From Fodinicola acaciae (GTDB lineage Bacteria > Actinomycetota > Actinomycetes > Mycobacteriales > HKI-0501): DNA of 64,000 bases. The notes beneath the pieces were generated by a model, which saw only the letters and a list, made by a program, of their open reading frames with translations, searched no databases and had not been told where the DNA came from. Positions 34,968 through 43,349 of the stretch are shown piece by piece. Each line of letters starts with the position of its first letter. Within the stretch, counting starts at the first letter, position 1. The position numbers and the translations under genes are program-made. The DNA is taken from assembly GCF_010993745.1 (NCBI RefSeq), contig NZ_WOTN01000002.1, positions 744,001-808,000 on the forward strand, read 5' to 3'.

Positions 34968-36065
34968 GTGACTGGTCCGCCGACCCACCTGCGGCTGGTG
35001 GCCCGCCGGCGCGCGGTCGCGCCGCTGCAGAGTTTGGCTGCCGGGGCGGCGTTCTACGCGCTTCTGCAGGCGTATTCGGCCGACTACTCGACGATTGTCG
35101 GTCCGGTCGCGCTGATCGCGGCGGTCGTCCTGGTCGTGCTGGCGCTCGGGCTGGCGGGTTTCGCCGTGTTCCTGCCGAGGCCGGTGGTGACGGTGGAAAG
35201 TCGAGGCGTACGCGCGAAAGCGCCGTTCGCGGCGGAGCTGCGGATCGGCTGGGCCGGCGTCCACGGCTTCCGGGTCGTCCGTACGTTTTCCGGATCGCTG
35301 CTGGTTTTCGACATCTCGCCGGAATTCTGGTTCGTGCCAGGCGTGAAGCGGTGGGTCGGCCGTGGACCGTACGCCAACGCCATCACGATCGTGCCGGCCG
35401 GCATGGACGTGGCCACCGCCTTCGCGGCGACAGCGGAATTGGCGCCAGAGACGGTGGCGCGCGCGACGGCACCGGCTCCATCGGTGTGGACTCGCGCGCT
35501 ATTCGCCGGACTTCTCGCGTTTGTGTGCGGACTGTTGTTCGCGGCGCAACCAGCGCTCGGCCTGTCGGTGCGCAAGCCGCCGGCCCAGCAACCTGCCGGC
35601 ATCGCCGCCAATCCGTGTACGCGACTTTCCGCGCGTACGCTGCGCACCGCCGTCCCGGCCGCCGGAGGTGTCGTCAGCACCGGCAGACAGCAGCTCTCCG
35701 ACTCGGTCAAGTGGACGTGCGGCGTGAGCTCGGAGAGCGAGCAGCCGTACGGCGAGCTGAACATCTCGGTCACCAGGCTCGGCTCGGCGTTCCAGCTCAG
35801 CGCCGAGCGGCGAGCCCAGGAGCAGTATGTGAACTATCGCAACAGCTATCTTGTCGACCTGACCAGCGACGGCCGGGCCATGGTGGTCACCGGTCTGGGC
35901 GATGAGGCGATCGGCATCGTACGCAACAGCTACGTCCATATTTTCGTGCGGCGTGGCGCCGATCTGGTCGACGTACGATACACCGCCTCGCCGTCCACTG
36001 TGGACAGGATGTTGGCCACCTCTGCCGCCATCGTCGGTGAAGTGTTGGCCGGGCTCCTGAGATAA
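34968..36065 (+). CDS. membrane protein with C-terminal two-Cys extracellular domain, unknown function
   Basis: The 365-aa protein starts at GTG 34968 after AAAGGAAAGG. Two hydrophobic segments (about 20-60) are followed by a PH-like cytoplasmic part (VESRGVRAKAPFAAELRIGW), a third transmembrane helix (ALFAGLLAFVCGLLFAA near 195-212) and an outer domain with NPCTRLSARTLRTAV, VKWTCGVS and ending TVDRMLATSAAIVGEVLAGL. The outer part resembles small DUF3558-like lipoprotein domains (two Cys), but the match is weak. It diverges from a Ser/Thr kinase gene with a 167-bp gap, so it may act in the same pathway. A broken partial copy follows directly. Confidence 0.65.
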   Translation: MTGPPTHLRLVARRRAVAPLQSLAAGAAFYALLQAYSADYSTIVGPVALIAAVVLVVLALGLAGFAVFLPRPVVTVESRGVRAKAPFAAELRIGWAGVHGFRVVRTFSGSLLVFDISPEFWFVPGVKRWVGRGPYANAITIVPAGMDVATAFAATAELAPETVARATAPAPSVWTRALFAGLLAFVCGLLFAAQPALGLSVRKPPAQQPAGIAANPCTRLSARTLRTAVPAAGGVVSTGRQQLSDSVKWTCGVSSESEQPYGELNISVTRLGSAFQLSAERRAQEQYVNYRNSYLVDLTSDGRAMVVTGLGDEAIGIVRNSYVHIFVRRGADLVDVRYTASPSTVDRMLATSAAIVGEVLAGLLR

Positions 36066-36085
36066 CGGGGAGGAAACCGGGTGGA

Positions 36086-36496
36086 GTGCGACTGGCCGGT
36101 CGCGGTTTTGGCGGACCGATGCGGCGGCTGCCCCACATCTTCCTCATTTTCGATGTGGCGCCACGGTTCTTGCCGATGCTGGCTATTCGTGGTGCGCCGG
36201 TGCGGAAGCCGGCCGCCATCGACGCCGGTCGAATCGGCCGAACGAAACGCTCGGGAGAAATACATCGAGGACGGCATTCGCGCCTTCGGTGCGACCGAGG
36301 TTGTCCGTACGGTCGCGGTCACGGGCATCGGCGACGAGGCCGTCGCCGCCGTGCGGGAAAACGGTCCGCGCACGTCGTCGTTCGCCGTGGGACCGACCTG
36401 GTGACCGTCGACTACAGCGCGGTCCCGTCCACCGCGGACGGCCGGCTCGCCGCCGCGGCCGGAATCGCTCGTGAGGTGCTGGGAGGTCTGCGATGA
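36086..36496 (+). pseudogene. degenerate partial duplicate of the preceding gene
   Basis: Pieces in different frames match the upstream membrane protein: HIFLIFDVAPRFLPM (36133-36180, compare LLVFDISPEFWFVP), then in another frame SAERNAREKYIEDGIRAFGA and VVRTVAVTGIGDEAVAAVRE, then VVVRRGTDLVTVDYSAVPST and GIAREVLGGLR before TGA 36494-36496. At least two frameshifts and internal losses separate these pieces. It is a decayed tandem copy. Confidence 0.7.
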
Positions 36497-36672
36497 TTCG
36501 CTGGCAGATCGTCGTCGCCGTCATCGCCGGTCTGCTGCCGGCGATCGTCCTGCTGGTTTTCGCGTGGAACGTGGGAAATCCCGATCCGTTGCCGACGCCG
36601 AGCCCGGTGTGGTCGACGTATCACGCGCCGGCACCAGGACCGGTGCCGGACCCGTTCGTGTCCGGAAAATGA
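36493..36672 (+). CDS. 59-aa single-pass membrane peptide
   Basis: ATG 36493 overlaps the pseudogene's TGA (ATGA). It encodes MIRWQIVVAVIAGLLPAIVL, one transmembrane helix to about residue 24, then a Pro-rich tail (PDPLPTPSP, APAPGPVPDP) ending VSGK. It has no recognisable family. The coupling to a decayed gene suggests it was once translated with it; whether it is expressed now is unclear. The tail would face outside if the N-terminus is inside. Confidence 0.5.
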   Translation: MIRWQIVVAVIAGLLPAIVLLVFAWNVGNPDPLPTPSPVWSTYHAPAPGPVPDPFVSGK

Positions 36673-36909
36673 CCGCCGTGGCCACTGGGCGTCGACGCCG
36701 TGGCGCGTACGGTCCGGCCGGTCCGCCGGCGCGCGAAGACCCGGGAGACGGCTGGCCTCGTGCGGACATTTGGCCGATCTGCCGACCAGATCGCTGTGAT
36801 GCCTGGCTCACTAACTGTCACGCACCTAGGCTTGTGTTCTCACAGACACCGGTGTGGCGCCCCGGCGCCGCGCTGGTGTCTGTAGAAATTCCAGCGCCTT
36901 GGAGGTCGC
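36673..36909. other. 237-bp intergenic region, nothing definite
   Basis: This gap precedes the YbdK-type ligase. No long palindrome, tRNA or repeat was recognised. A CCTAGG at 36826-36831 and a TTGGAGGTC ribosome-binding site just before ATG 36910 are the only notable points. Confidence 0.4.
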
Positions 36910-38046
36910 ATGCGCATCGAGTTCAGCTCGTCACCGCGGGCCAGCCTCGGCGTGGAATGGGAGCTGGAGCTGGTCGACCTGGACACTCGGCAGCTGCGCT
37001 CCGGCGCCAGCGAGATCCTCGCCGAGATCCGGCCGGAGGGGGCCGACGACCACCCGAAGGCCAAGCACGAGCTGCTGGAGAGCACCGTCGAGGTGATCAC
37101 CGGTGTGTGTACGACGGTGGCCGAGGCGCGCGCGGACCTGGCCGAGACCGTGTCGCAGGTGCAGGCCGCGGCGGCCAGCCGCAACCTCGGCGTGATGTGC
37201 TCGGGCACGCATCCGTTCACCGACTGGTCGACGCAGGACATCAGTCCGCACACGCGCTATCAGCGGCTCATCGAGTCGATGCAGTGGCTGGCGCGGCGGC
37301 TGCAGATCTTCGGCGTGCACGTCCATGTCGGCGTACGCGCGCCGGAGAAGGCCATCCCGATCGTCAACGCGCTGACCCAGTACATCCCGCACTTCCTGGC
37401 GCTGAGCGCGTCCAGCCCGTACTGGCTGGGCAAGGACACCGGCCTGGCCAGCGCGCGCAGCAAAGTCTTCGAGGGGCTGCCGACCGCCGGTCTGCCCTAC
37501 CAGCTGTCCGGCTGGGACCAGTTCGAGGCGTACATGGAGACGCTGATCTCCACCCAGACCATCCAGACGATCCGCGAGGTCTGGTGGGACATCCGGCCGC
37601 ATCCCAACTTCGGCACCGTCGAGCTGCGGATCTGCGACGGGCTGCCGACCTTCGACGAGATCGTCGGCGTGGCCGCGCTGTCCCAATGCCTGGTGGAGCG
37701 GCTGGATCGCGAGCTCGACCGCGGCTACACGCTGCCCCTGCCCAAGCGCTGGGTCGTCGAGGAGAACAAATGGCGTGCCGCGCGCCACGGGCTCGACGCG
37801 GAGATCATCGCCGACGAAAAGGGCACGGTCGTGCCGTTGCGGCAGGCGATCACCGACCTGCTTGAGGACCTCACGCCGGTGGCGCGCAGGCTCGACTGCG
37901 TCGCCGAACTGTCCACTGTGGACCGCATCCTGAAAGCCGGTGCGAGCTATCAGCGCCAGCGCGAGGTCGCCGCCAGGAACAACGGCGACCTGACCAAAGT
38001 CGTCGACGCGTTGCTCGGCGAAATGCGCGACGGCCTGCCGGCCTGA
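36910..38046 (+). CDS. carboxylate-amine ligase, YbdK / glutamate-cysteine ligase type 2
   Basis: The 378-aa protein starts MRIEFSSSPRASLGVEWELE (GVEWELE is the family's ATP/glutamate motif) and has KHELLESTVEVITGVC, MCSGTHPF, QIFGVHVHVGVRAPEKAI, VELRICDG and GLPYQLSGWDQFEAY. The length fits the YbdK/GCS2 family (about 370 aa). It should couple glutamate (or a similar acid) to an amine with ATP, giving gamma-glutamylcysteine or a related product. Mycothiol users often retain such enzymes in place of glutathione synthesis. The gene is transcribed alone. Confidence 0.9.
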   Translation: MRIEFSSSPRASLGVEWELELVDLDTRQLRSGASEILAEIRPEGADDHPKAKHELLESTVEVITGVCTTVAEARADLAETVSQVQAAAASRNLGVMCSGTHPFTDWSTQDISPHTRYQRLIESMQWLARRLQIFGVHVHVGVRAPEKAIPIVNALTQYIPHFLALSASSPYWLGKDTGLASARSKVFEGLPTAGLPYQLSGWDQFEAYMETLISTQTIQTIREVWWDIRPHPNFGTVELRICDGLPTFDEIVGVAALSQCLVERLDRELDRGYTLPLPKRWVVEENKWRAARHGLDAEIIADEKGTVVPLRQAITDLLEDLTPVARRLDCVAELSTVDRILKAGASYQRQREVAARNNGDLTKVVDALLGEMRDGLPA

Positions 38047-38274
38047 CCCCGTCGTCCACAGCCCGGTGGACTATGCGCGCGTGGCATTTGCGACCGGAGT
38101 ACGCTGGTTGGTCAAGGCCGTTGTGGCAGATTCACCCAACGGCTGGGGGGCCTCACCAGGGTCGGACCCACGTTTTCGTTGGGGTTGAGCGCGGCGACAC
38201 CGCTCCCGGGGTCAGCGGGTCAAAAGGGGAGACGTGTGTCGTGAGCACATTCACAAGCAAGGGACGCGGTTTTT
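38047..38274. promoter_or_regulatory. leader region of the M20 gene, possibly structured, with a 20-codon ORF
   Basis: The 228 bp upstream of the M20 gene contain several short complementary GC-rich segments (for example ACCCACG..GTTGGGGT around 38168-38188 and GCGGCGACACCGC near 38191-38203). A 20-codon ORF starts at GTG 38241 after AAAGGGGAG and ends TAG 38301-38303, overlapping the M20 start (38275) in another frame. It may be a regulatory leader. I do not recognise a known riboswitch class. Confidence 0.3.
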
Positions 38275-39504
38275 GTGACGACAACGCAGTCCGCCGGAAA
38301 TAGCCGGTTGGTTTCGACAATGGCGTCGGATCAGGAGTTGCGTACGCAGCTGGACCGGTGGCTGGTCAGCCACGGTGCCGAGCTGGTGGCGCTGCGGCGG
38401 GACCTGCACGCGCATCCGGAGCTGTCCAAGCACGAGCTGCGCACCACCGCGACGGTCGCCGGCCTGCTGGAGGCGGCCGGCCTCAAGCCGCGGCTGCTGC
38501 CGACCGGCAACGGCATCATCTGCGACATCGCTGGCGATCCGGCCGGCCCGATGGTGGCGCTGCGCGCCGACATGGACGCGTTGCCCATTCCCGACGCCAA
38601 AGACGTGCCGTACAAGTCCACTGTGGACGGTGTGTGCCACGCGTGCGGCCACGATGTGCACACCAGCGTGGTGGTCGGCGCCGGCCTGGCGCTGGCCGAG
38701 CGTGGCGGACTGCCCGGCACCGTGCGCCTGGTGTTCCAGCCGGCCGAGGAGGTCTTCGACGGCGGCGCGCCGGAGATGATCGACGCCGGCGCGCTGGACG
38801 GCGTCTCGCGGATCTTCGCGGTGCACTGCGACCCGCGGATCGCCGCCGGCGAGGTCGGCGTACGGGTCGGTCCGCTGACCGCGTCGGCCGACTCGATCCG
38901 GGTCTCGCTGGCCGGTCCCGGCGGCCACACCGCCCGGCCGTATCTGACCGCCGACGTGGTCGAGGCGATCGGCCGGGTGATCACCGAGGTGCCGGCGCTG
39001 CTGGCACGCCGGACGGACCCGCGCTCCGGCGTGTCGCTGGTCTTCGGCGCCGTACACGCCGGCCAGGCCGCCAACACCATCCCGCAGGCCGCGTACGCGC
39101 TGGGGACGGTGCGGATCCTCGACCGCGAGGCGTGGGCCGGCGCTCCGGCGCTGATCAGCCAGCTGGTGCACGAGGTCGTGGCGCCCACGCGCGCCACCGC
39201 GGAGATCACGTACACGCGCGGCGTGCCGCCGGTCGTGAACGAGCCCGGCGCCACCGGCGTGCTGGCGGAGGCGGCTCGCGCCGGGCTCGGCGCCGACGCC
39301 GTGGTCGGCACGCCGCAGAGCATGGGTGGCGAGGACTTCTCCTGGTATCTGGAGCACGTCCCTGGCGCGATGGCCCGGCTCGGCGTCGGCCGTCCCGGCG
39401 AGCAGCTCGACCTGCACCAGGGGACGTTCGACGTGGACGAGCGCGCGATCGCGACGGGCGTACGGCTGCTGGCGCACACCGCCGTCGCCGCCCTGCGTAC
39501 GTAA
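38275..39504 (+). CDS. M20-family metallopeptidase / amidohydrolase
   Basis: The 409-aa protein has RRDLHAHPELSKHELRTTAT, the metal-site region CHACGHDVHTSVVVGAGLAL, FQPAEEVFDGGAPEMIDAGA and MGGEDFSWYLEHVPGAMARL. This is the M20D/HipO-like aminoacylase or amidohydrolase group, which hydrolyses N-acyl amino acids or similar amides with two metal ions. The start is GTG 38275 (TTTQSAGNSRLVST) or ATG 38320 (MASDQELRTQLDRWL); AAGGGACG upstream favours the first. A 21-bp perfect hairpin follows 4 bp after the stop. Confidence 0.9.
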   Translation: MTTTQSAGNSRLVSTMASDQELRTQLDRWLVSHGAELVALRRDLHAHPELSKHELRTTATVAGLLEAAGLKPRLLPTGNGIICDIAGDPAGPMVALRADMDALPIPDAKDVPYKSTVDGVCHACGHDVHTSVVVGAGLALAERGGLPGTVRLVFQPAEEVFDGGAPEMIDAGALDGVSRIFAVHCDPRIAAGEVGVRVGPLTASADSIRVSLAGPGGHTARPYLTADVVEAIGRVITEVPALLARRTDPRSGVSLVFGAVHAGQAANTIPQAAYALGTVRILDREAWAGAPALISQLVHEVVAPTRATAEITYTRGVPPVVNEPGATGVLAEAARAGLGADAVVGTPQSMGGEDFSWYLEHVPGAMARLGVGRPGEQLDLHQGTFDVDERAIATGVRLLAHTAVAALRT

Positions 39505-39507
39505 GTT

Positions 39508-39554
39508 CGCATGGCCACCATGCGTGCGCCCAACGCACGCATGGTGGCCATGCG
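39508..39554. terminator. 21-bp perfect palindrome downstream of the M20 gene
   Basis: Arms 39508-39528 and 39534-39554 pair perfectly with a 5-nt loop. The inner part, 39521-39557, matches 31857-31893 at 32 of 37 positions, so both belong to one dispersed repeat family. There is no U-tract. It probably ends M20 transcripts or stabilises their 3' end. Confidence 0.75.
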
Positions 39555-39670
39555 AGCGGACCTCAAGTGGCCAACCCGATACGAGCCGTTCCTGATAACT
39601 CGACCGGTACATTCAGACATATGGGGCAAGGCCTTGATCGTCACGTTACGTAGTGTCTAGACTACTTAAC

Positions 39671-42049
39671 GTGAACGAGAGTGCGGTAGTAGAACTCAGG
39701 GTGCACGGGGTGGCCGGCACGCCGCCGGACGAGCTGCTCGACCGGGCGCTGGTCATGCGGGTGGCCGGGGACAACCGCGCCGGCTTCTACCGGCCGGCGC
39801 TGGCCGACGAGAGCACCGACGACGCGCCCGGTGCCGTGCCCGGCTCCGGACCGCTGCTGGAGGGCTACAGCTGGGGCGGCCTCACCTCCGGCGCGGCCGC
39901 GCGCGCGTTCTGGCTGCTCCTGTTGCCGTTCACCATCGCCAATGTGGCGCCGCGGCTGCGGCCACCGGGACCGAGCCGGCTGCTGTGGTGGCTCTCGCGG
40001 ATCTTCGCGCTCGGCCTGACCGCGCTGATGCTGCACACCGCGACCGGCATCGGCGCCGGCGAGATCGGCTGGCGCTGTGGCGTGCTGCCGGCCGGTGGAT
40101 GTCCCGGCCTGCCGACCGTCGTCGACACGTTCGTACGCGCGGCGGCGCCCGGCGAGCGGCTGCTGATCGGCTCGGTCCTGCCGTTGCTGCTGCTGATCGT
40201 GCTGATGCTGCTCGGCCGGAGCACGGCCGGCCGGTACGAGCGCGCCCAGGCCGATCCACGCGCCGCGTACTCCGGCGACGACCCCGGTGGCGACCCGGAC
40301 GTGCCGCCGCTGACCCATCCCGACCTCTGGCGCGGCGAGCACCTGGTGCGCCGCCTGCGCCGGCTGCACCTGCTGGTCGCCGCCGCGGTCTGCGTTTCGA
40401 CCGTCGCTCTGCCCGCGTACGCCCGTGACAGCGGTGCGCTCGGCTGGTTGGGCGCGGCCATCCTCGTCGGTTGTGCGGTCGCCGTGGCCGGCGTGGCCGT
40501 GCTGCTGGCTTTTCCCGCGGTGACCAGCCGCCAGCCGACCACCGGCACGGCGGCCGGCCTCGCCGACCGCGCACACCAGCCGGCGTACGCACTCGCACTG
40601 CTGACGGTCGCCTACCTGCTGATCCCGCGGCCCGGCTGGCAGCCGGCCGGCGGCCTGCCCGGCTACAACGAGTTTTCCGTGCTGCTGTTCGGTTTTCTCG
40701 CGGTCGTCGCGCTGCTGTGCGCCGGCTCGGTCGCGCTGATGTGGCGATCGGCGAAGCTGCCGGACGGCCAGCCGAAGCCGGCGCTCGGCGGATACGGGTC
40801 GGTGTTCCTGACCGCCGCGGGCCTGCTGATCGGCGCGGGTTTCTCCGCCGGAGTCGCGATCTATTCCGGTGCGTTTCTGCACACTGGCAGCCTGCGACCC
40901 GGCTTCGACGACGTGCAGCGTGCCGTCGCCGCGCTGAACACCGCGCCGGCGGTGCGTACGGCGAGCCTCGCGTTTGCCCTGATGCTGGCCTGGCTGGCGG
41001 TCGTCGTGCTGGCCGGCGTCGCGGTGATCGCGTACCGGATGATCTGGCCGGCGAAATGGACCGGCGGCCGGCGGCTGCTCAACCAGCAGTATCCGGAGGT
41101 GCGCCGGACGGCCGCGCGCGACGAGCAGATCCTGCGCGCGTTCTGGCTCGGCCGGATCGCCGATGGGGCCGGCGGCTGGATCGTCGCGGTTTTGCTGCCA
41201 TGGATGGCATTGGCCGCGGTGGCGACCGGTTTCGTACTGGCCGCACTGTTTTCCGTCGATGCCGCTCGGTTCTTGGCCGCACTGTTGGACAGCGCCGGCC
41301 CGCTGAGCACGCTCGGCGCGTACGGCACCGTCCTCGCGTTGCTGCTGTTGGTCGCCGTCGGCGCTGCCGCGTTCCGCGCTCGTAAGACTCGGCGCGTGGT
41401 CGGCGTGCTCTGGGATGTCGGCGCTTTTTGGCCCCGTGCGGCACATCCGCTGGCCGCGCCCTGCTATGCCGAGCGGACCGTGCCCGACCTGGTGCAGCGG
41501 CTGCGCTGGTACGCCGCCGGCGCGCCGGCCGGCAACCGGGTCGCCGAGGACAGTGTGCCGGTCGTCGTTTCCGGGCACAGCCAGGGCGGCGTCATCACCG
41601 CCGCGGTGGTGCTGCAGCTTGACCCGCCGGTCCGCGACCAGGTCGCCTTCCTGGCCGTCGGAACGGTTTTACGGCGGATCTACGCGCGCTATTTCCCGGC
41701 GTATTTCGACCTGCCCGCACTGGACGCGGTCGCCACCCGGCTGACCGGCGCGTCCGGGCGCCGGCTGCGCAGCCTGTGGCGTACGACCGACTACGTCGGC
41801 GGCGCGATCGGCACCGGACCGCGCGACACCGATCCACCGGCCCCGGCCGGCAGTCCACTCGCCGGCGCGGACCGGCAGCTGATCGACCCGCAATACGCGG
41901 CGCCGCCCGGCGATCCCGTGCCGCCGCCGGTCTACGCACACAACGACTATCCGGCGGATCCCATCTATCACAGCGAACTCGCCGATCTCGCACACCAACT
42001 GCCCAACCAGCCACCACGTCCAGAACGCCGCCTCCGGCTCATCCACTGA
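39671..42049 (+). CDS. large multipass membrane protein with a lipase-like serine motif
   Basis: The 792-aa protein opens NESAVVELRVHGVAGTPPDE, the N-terminal signature of a family of actinobacterial membrane hydrolase-like proteins. About nine to ten hydrophobic segments span residues 75-590 (for example VLPLLLLIVLMLLGRS and ILVGCAVAVAGVAVLLAF). The C-terminal cytoplasmic part carries VVVSGHSQGGVITAAVV near residue 635, a Ser nucleophile elbow as in alpha/beta hydrolases, and a proline-rich end. Its substrate is unknown. GTG 39671 is preferred over GTG 39653 because a palindrome containing CTAG (39650-39665) overlaps the latter. Confidence 0.6.
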   Translation: MNESAVVELRVHGVAGTPPDELLDRALVMRVAGDNRAGFYRPALADESTDDAPGAVPGSGPLLEGYSWGGLTSGAAARAFWLLLLPFTIANVAPRLRPPGPSRLLWWLSRIFALGLTALMLHTATGIGAGEIGWRCGVLPAGGCPGLPTVVDTFVRAAAPGERLLIGSVLPLLLLIVLMLLGRSTAGRYERAQADPRAAYSGDDPGGDPDVPPLTHPDLWRGEHLVRRLRRLHLLVAAAVCVSTVALPAYARDSGALGWLGAAILVGCAVAVAGVAVLLAFPAVTSRQPTTGTAAGLADRAHQPAYALALLTVAYLLIPRPGWQPAGGLPGYNEFSVLLFGFLAVVALLCAGSVALMWRSAKLPDGQPKPALGGYGSVFLTAAGLLIGAGFSAGVAIYSGAFLHTGSLRPGFDDVQRAVAALNTAPAVRTASLAFALMLAWLAVVVLAGVAVIAYRMIWPAKWTGGRRLLNQQYPEVRRTAARDEQILRAFWLGRIADGAGGWIVAVLLPWMALAAVATGFVLAALFSVDAARFLAALLDSAGPLSTLGAYGTVLALLLLVAVGAAAFRARKTRRVVGVLWDVGAFWPRAAHPLAAPCYAERTVPDLVQRLRWYAAGAPAGNRVAEDSVPVVVSGHSQGGVITAAVVLQLDPPVRDQVAFLAVGTVLRRIYARYFPAYFDLPALDAVATRLTGASGRRLRSLWRTTDYVGGAIGTGPRDTDPPAPAGSPLAGADRQLIDPQYAAPPGDPVPPPVYAHNDYPADPIYHSELADLAHQLPNQPPRPERRLRLIH

Positions 42050-42053
42050 CCGC

Positions 42054-42821
42054 TCAGGCGTACGTGCGGACCAGATCCAGGACGGCTTCGGCGTCTGGTC
42101 CTTCGGCGCGCAGGGCGACCTCGCTCGGCAGAGCGCGCCGGCCGGCGACGTTGCAGAGGTCCTCGGCGGTGCCGCGTACGACCGTGACGGCGTTGTCCGA
42201 CGCGAAGGTCCACGGCTCGCCGGACGGACCGGTGAGCTCGAAGGTGACCGGACCGGTCAGCTCACGGCCGGCGCGGCCGAAGGCGTACGGAATGGTCCGC
42301 CAGGCCAGCCGCGCGATGTGCCAGAGCCGGTCGGTCGGTGCGAGCGGCTGGCCGATGGCGGCGGCGACGTCGCCGGTGTGGATCCAGCACTCGGAAATCC
42401 GCGTCGCGACGAGCGTACGCACGCTGAGCGTGCCGGCGACCCAGCTGAGCCGGCGCAGCGAGTCCGGGTCGATCGCCAGCAGCGCTTGCCGCAGCGCGAC
42501 CGTCCCTGCTTGCCAGCGCTGGAAAATCTCCGCACCGGCCGGCCCGCGCTGGCGCGCGACCATCCGGTCGGCGGCGTCGTCCACGGAGCTGGCGGTGGAG
42601 TCGCCGAACATCTGCGCCGACACCTCGGCGAAGCGGTCGGCCGCGCTCGCGACCGCCAACTCGTCGGTCTGCGACAGGTGCAGGACAACGTCGGACACCG
42701 ACCAGCCTTCGCAGCGCGTCGGCCGCGACCAGCCGGATTCGTCAAGCGGCGCAAGCAAAGTGGCGAGCTCGTCGTGCTGCGCCGCGAGCGCGCCGACGAG
42801 CGATCGCAGGTCGGACTTCAT
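42054..42821 (-). CDS. maleylpyruvate isomerase-family mycothiol-dependent protein
   Basis: The 255-aa protein begins MKSDLRSLVGALAAQHDELA and has TRCEGWSVSDVVLHLSQTDE, the helix with the DinB/MDMPI metal His. Its middle has ISECWIHTGDVAAAIGQPLA (a second metal-binding HTGD) and a C-terminal SCP2-like part (GPVTFELTGPSGEPWTFASD, EDLCNVAGRRALPSEVALRA). This is the two-domain TIGR03084-like arrangement. Its start overlaps the stop of the upstream GGCT-like gene (ATGA, 42818-42821), so the two are coupled. Confidence 0.85.
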   Translation of the reverse strand: MKSDLRSLVGALAAQHDELATLLAPLDESGWSRPTRCEGWSVSDVVLHLSQTDELAVASAADRFAEVSAQMFGDSTASSVDDAADRMVARQRGPAGAEIFQRWQAGTVALRQALLAIDPDSLRRLSWVAGTLSVRTLVATRISECWIHTGDVAAAIGQPLAPTDRLWHIARLAWRTIPYAFGRAGRELTGPVTFELTGPSGEPWTFASDNAVTVVRGTAEDLCNVAGRRALPSEVALRAEGPDAEAVLDLVRTYA

Positions 42822-43243
42822 GCGGTCGGCCGGCTGCGCAGCTCGGTCACGTAGTCGTTGGGCGCGCCGCCGGCCTCGGCGGCCTCGGCGAGCAGGTTGA
42901 GATACTGCGGCGTCGGCAGGCCACCCTCGTACGACGGCAACACATACCACCAGGCCAGCTGCGAGCCCTCCAGCGTCTGTACGCGCACCTTCAGCTTCTG
43001 CTCCATGCCGGTCTCCGCCTTCTCCCAGGCGTCCAGCGTCGGCTCGTCGAGCGGGCTCACGTCGTACAACCCGACGAAGACCTGCGCGCCGGTGGCCTCC
43101 ACGACCGTCGCGACCGCCGGGTCGCCGCCGAAGGTCAGCCGCCAGCCGGTGACCCAACCGGAGCCGGCCAGCGGCGACAGCGGGCAGCGCTCCAGCATGC
43201 GGGCCGGGTCGAGGTTCAGGCCGTAAGCGGCGTACAGCGGCAT
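42818..43243 (-). CDS. gamma-glutamylcyclotransferase-like protein
   Basis: The 141-aa protein begins MPLYAAYGLNLDPARMLERC, the YGxN phosphate-like loop of the GGCT/AIG2 fold, and has WRLTFGGDPAVATVVEATGA, VFVGLYDVSPLDEPTLDAWE with the likely acidic catalytic Glu, and WWYVLPSYEGGLPTPQYLN. GGCT enzymes cyclise gamma-glutamyl peptides to 5-oxoproline; other members act on different gamma-glutamylamines. It is co-transcribed with the mycothiol-type isomerase gene (4-bp overlap). Confidence 0.82.
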   Translation of the reverse strand: MPLYAAYGLNLDPARMLERCPLSPLAGSGWVTGWRLTFGGDPAVATVVEATGAQVFVGLYDVSPLDEPTLDAWEKAETGMEQKLKVRVQTLEGSQLAWWYVLPSYEGGLPTPQYLNLLAEAAEAGGAPNDYVTELRSRPTA

Positions 43244-43349
43244 GCCGTCACCCTAACCGTTCGGCCCGGTCGGCCGGTCCGACCCGCCGGTCCGCCGGCG
43301 AGTGCGCGAGGATGGAAGCGGAAGCGGAACGAGCGAGGTGGGAGCCCGA

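Noticed and set aside
38100-38240. Known riboswitch (ydaO, SAM, cobalamin or TPP) upstream of the M20 gene
   Set aside because: I could not match any conserved core of these classes; only generic GC-rich pairing is visible.
38251-39644. Two long antisense frames opposite the M20 gene
   Set aside because: The sense gene has all M20 motifs. The antisense translations begin inside the palindrome at 39508-39554 and have no recognisable features.
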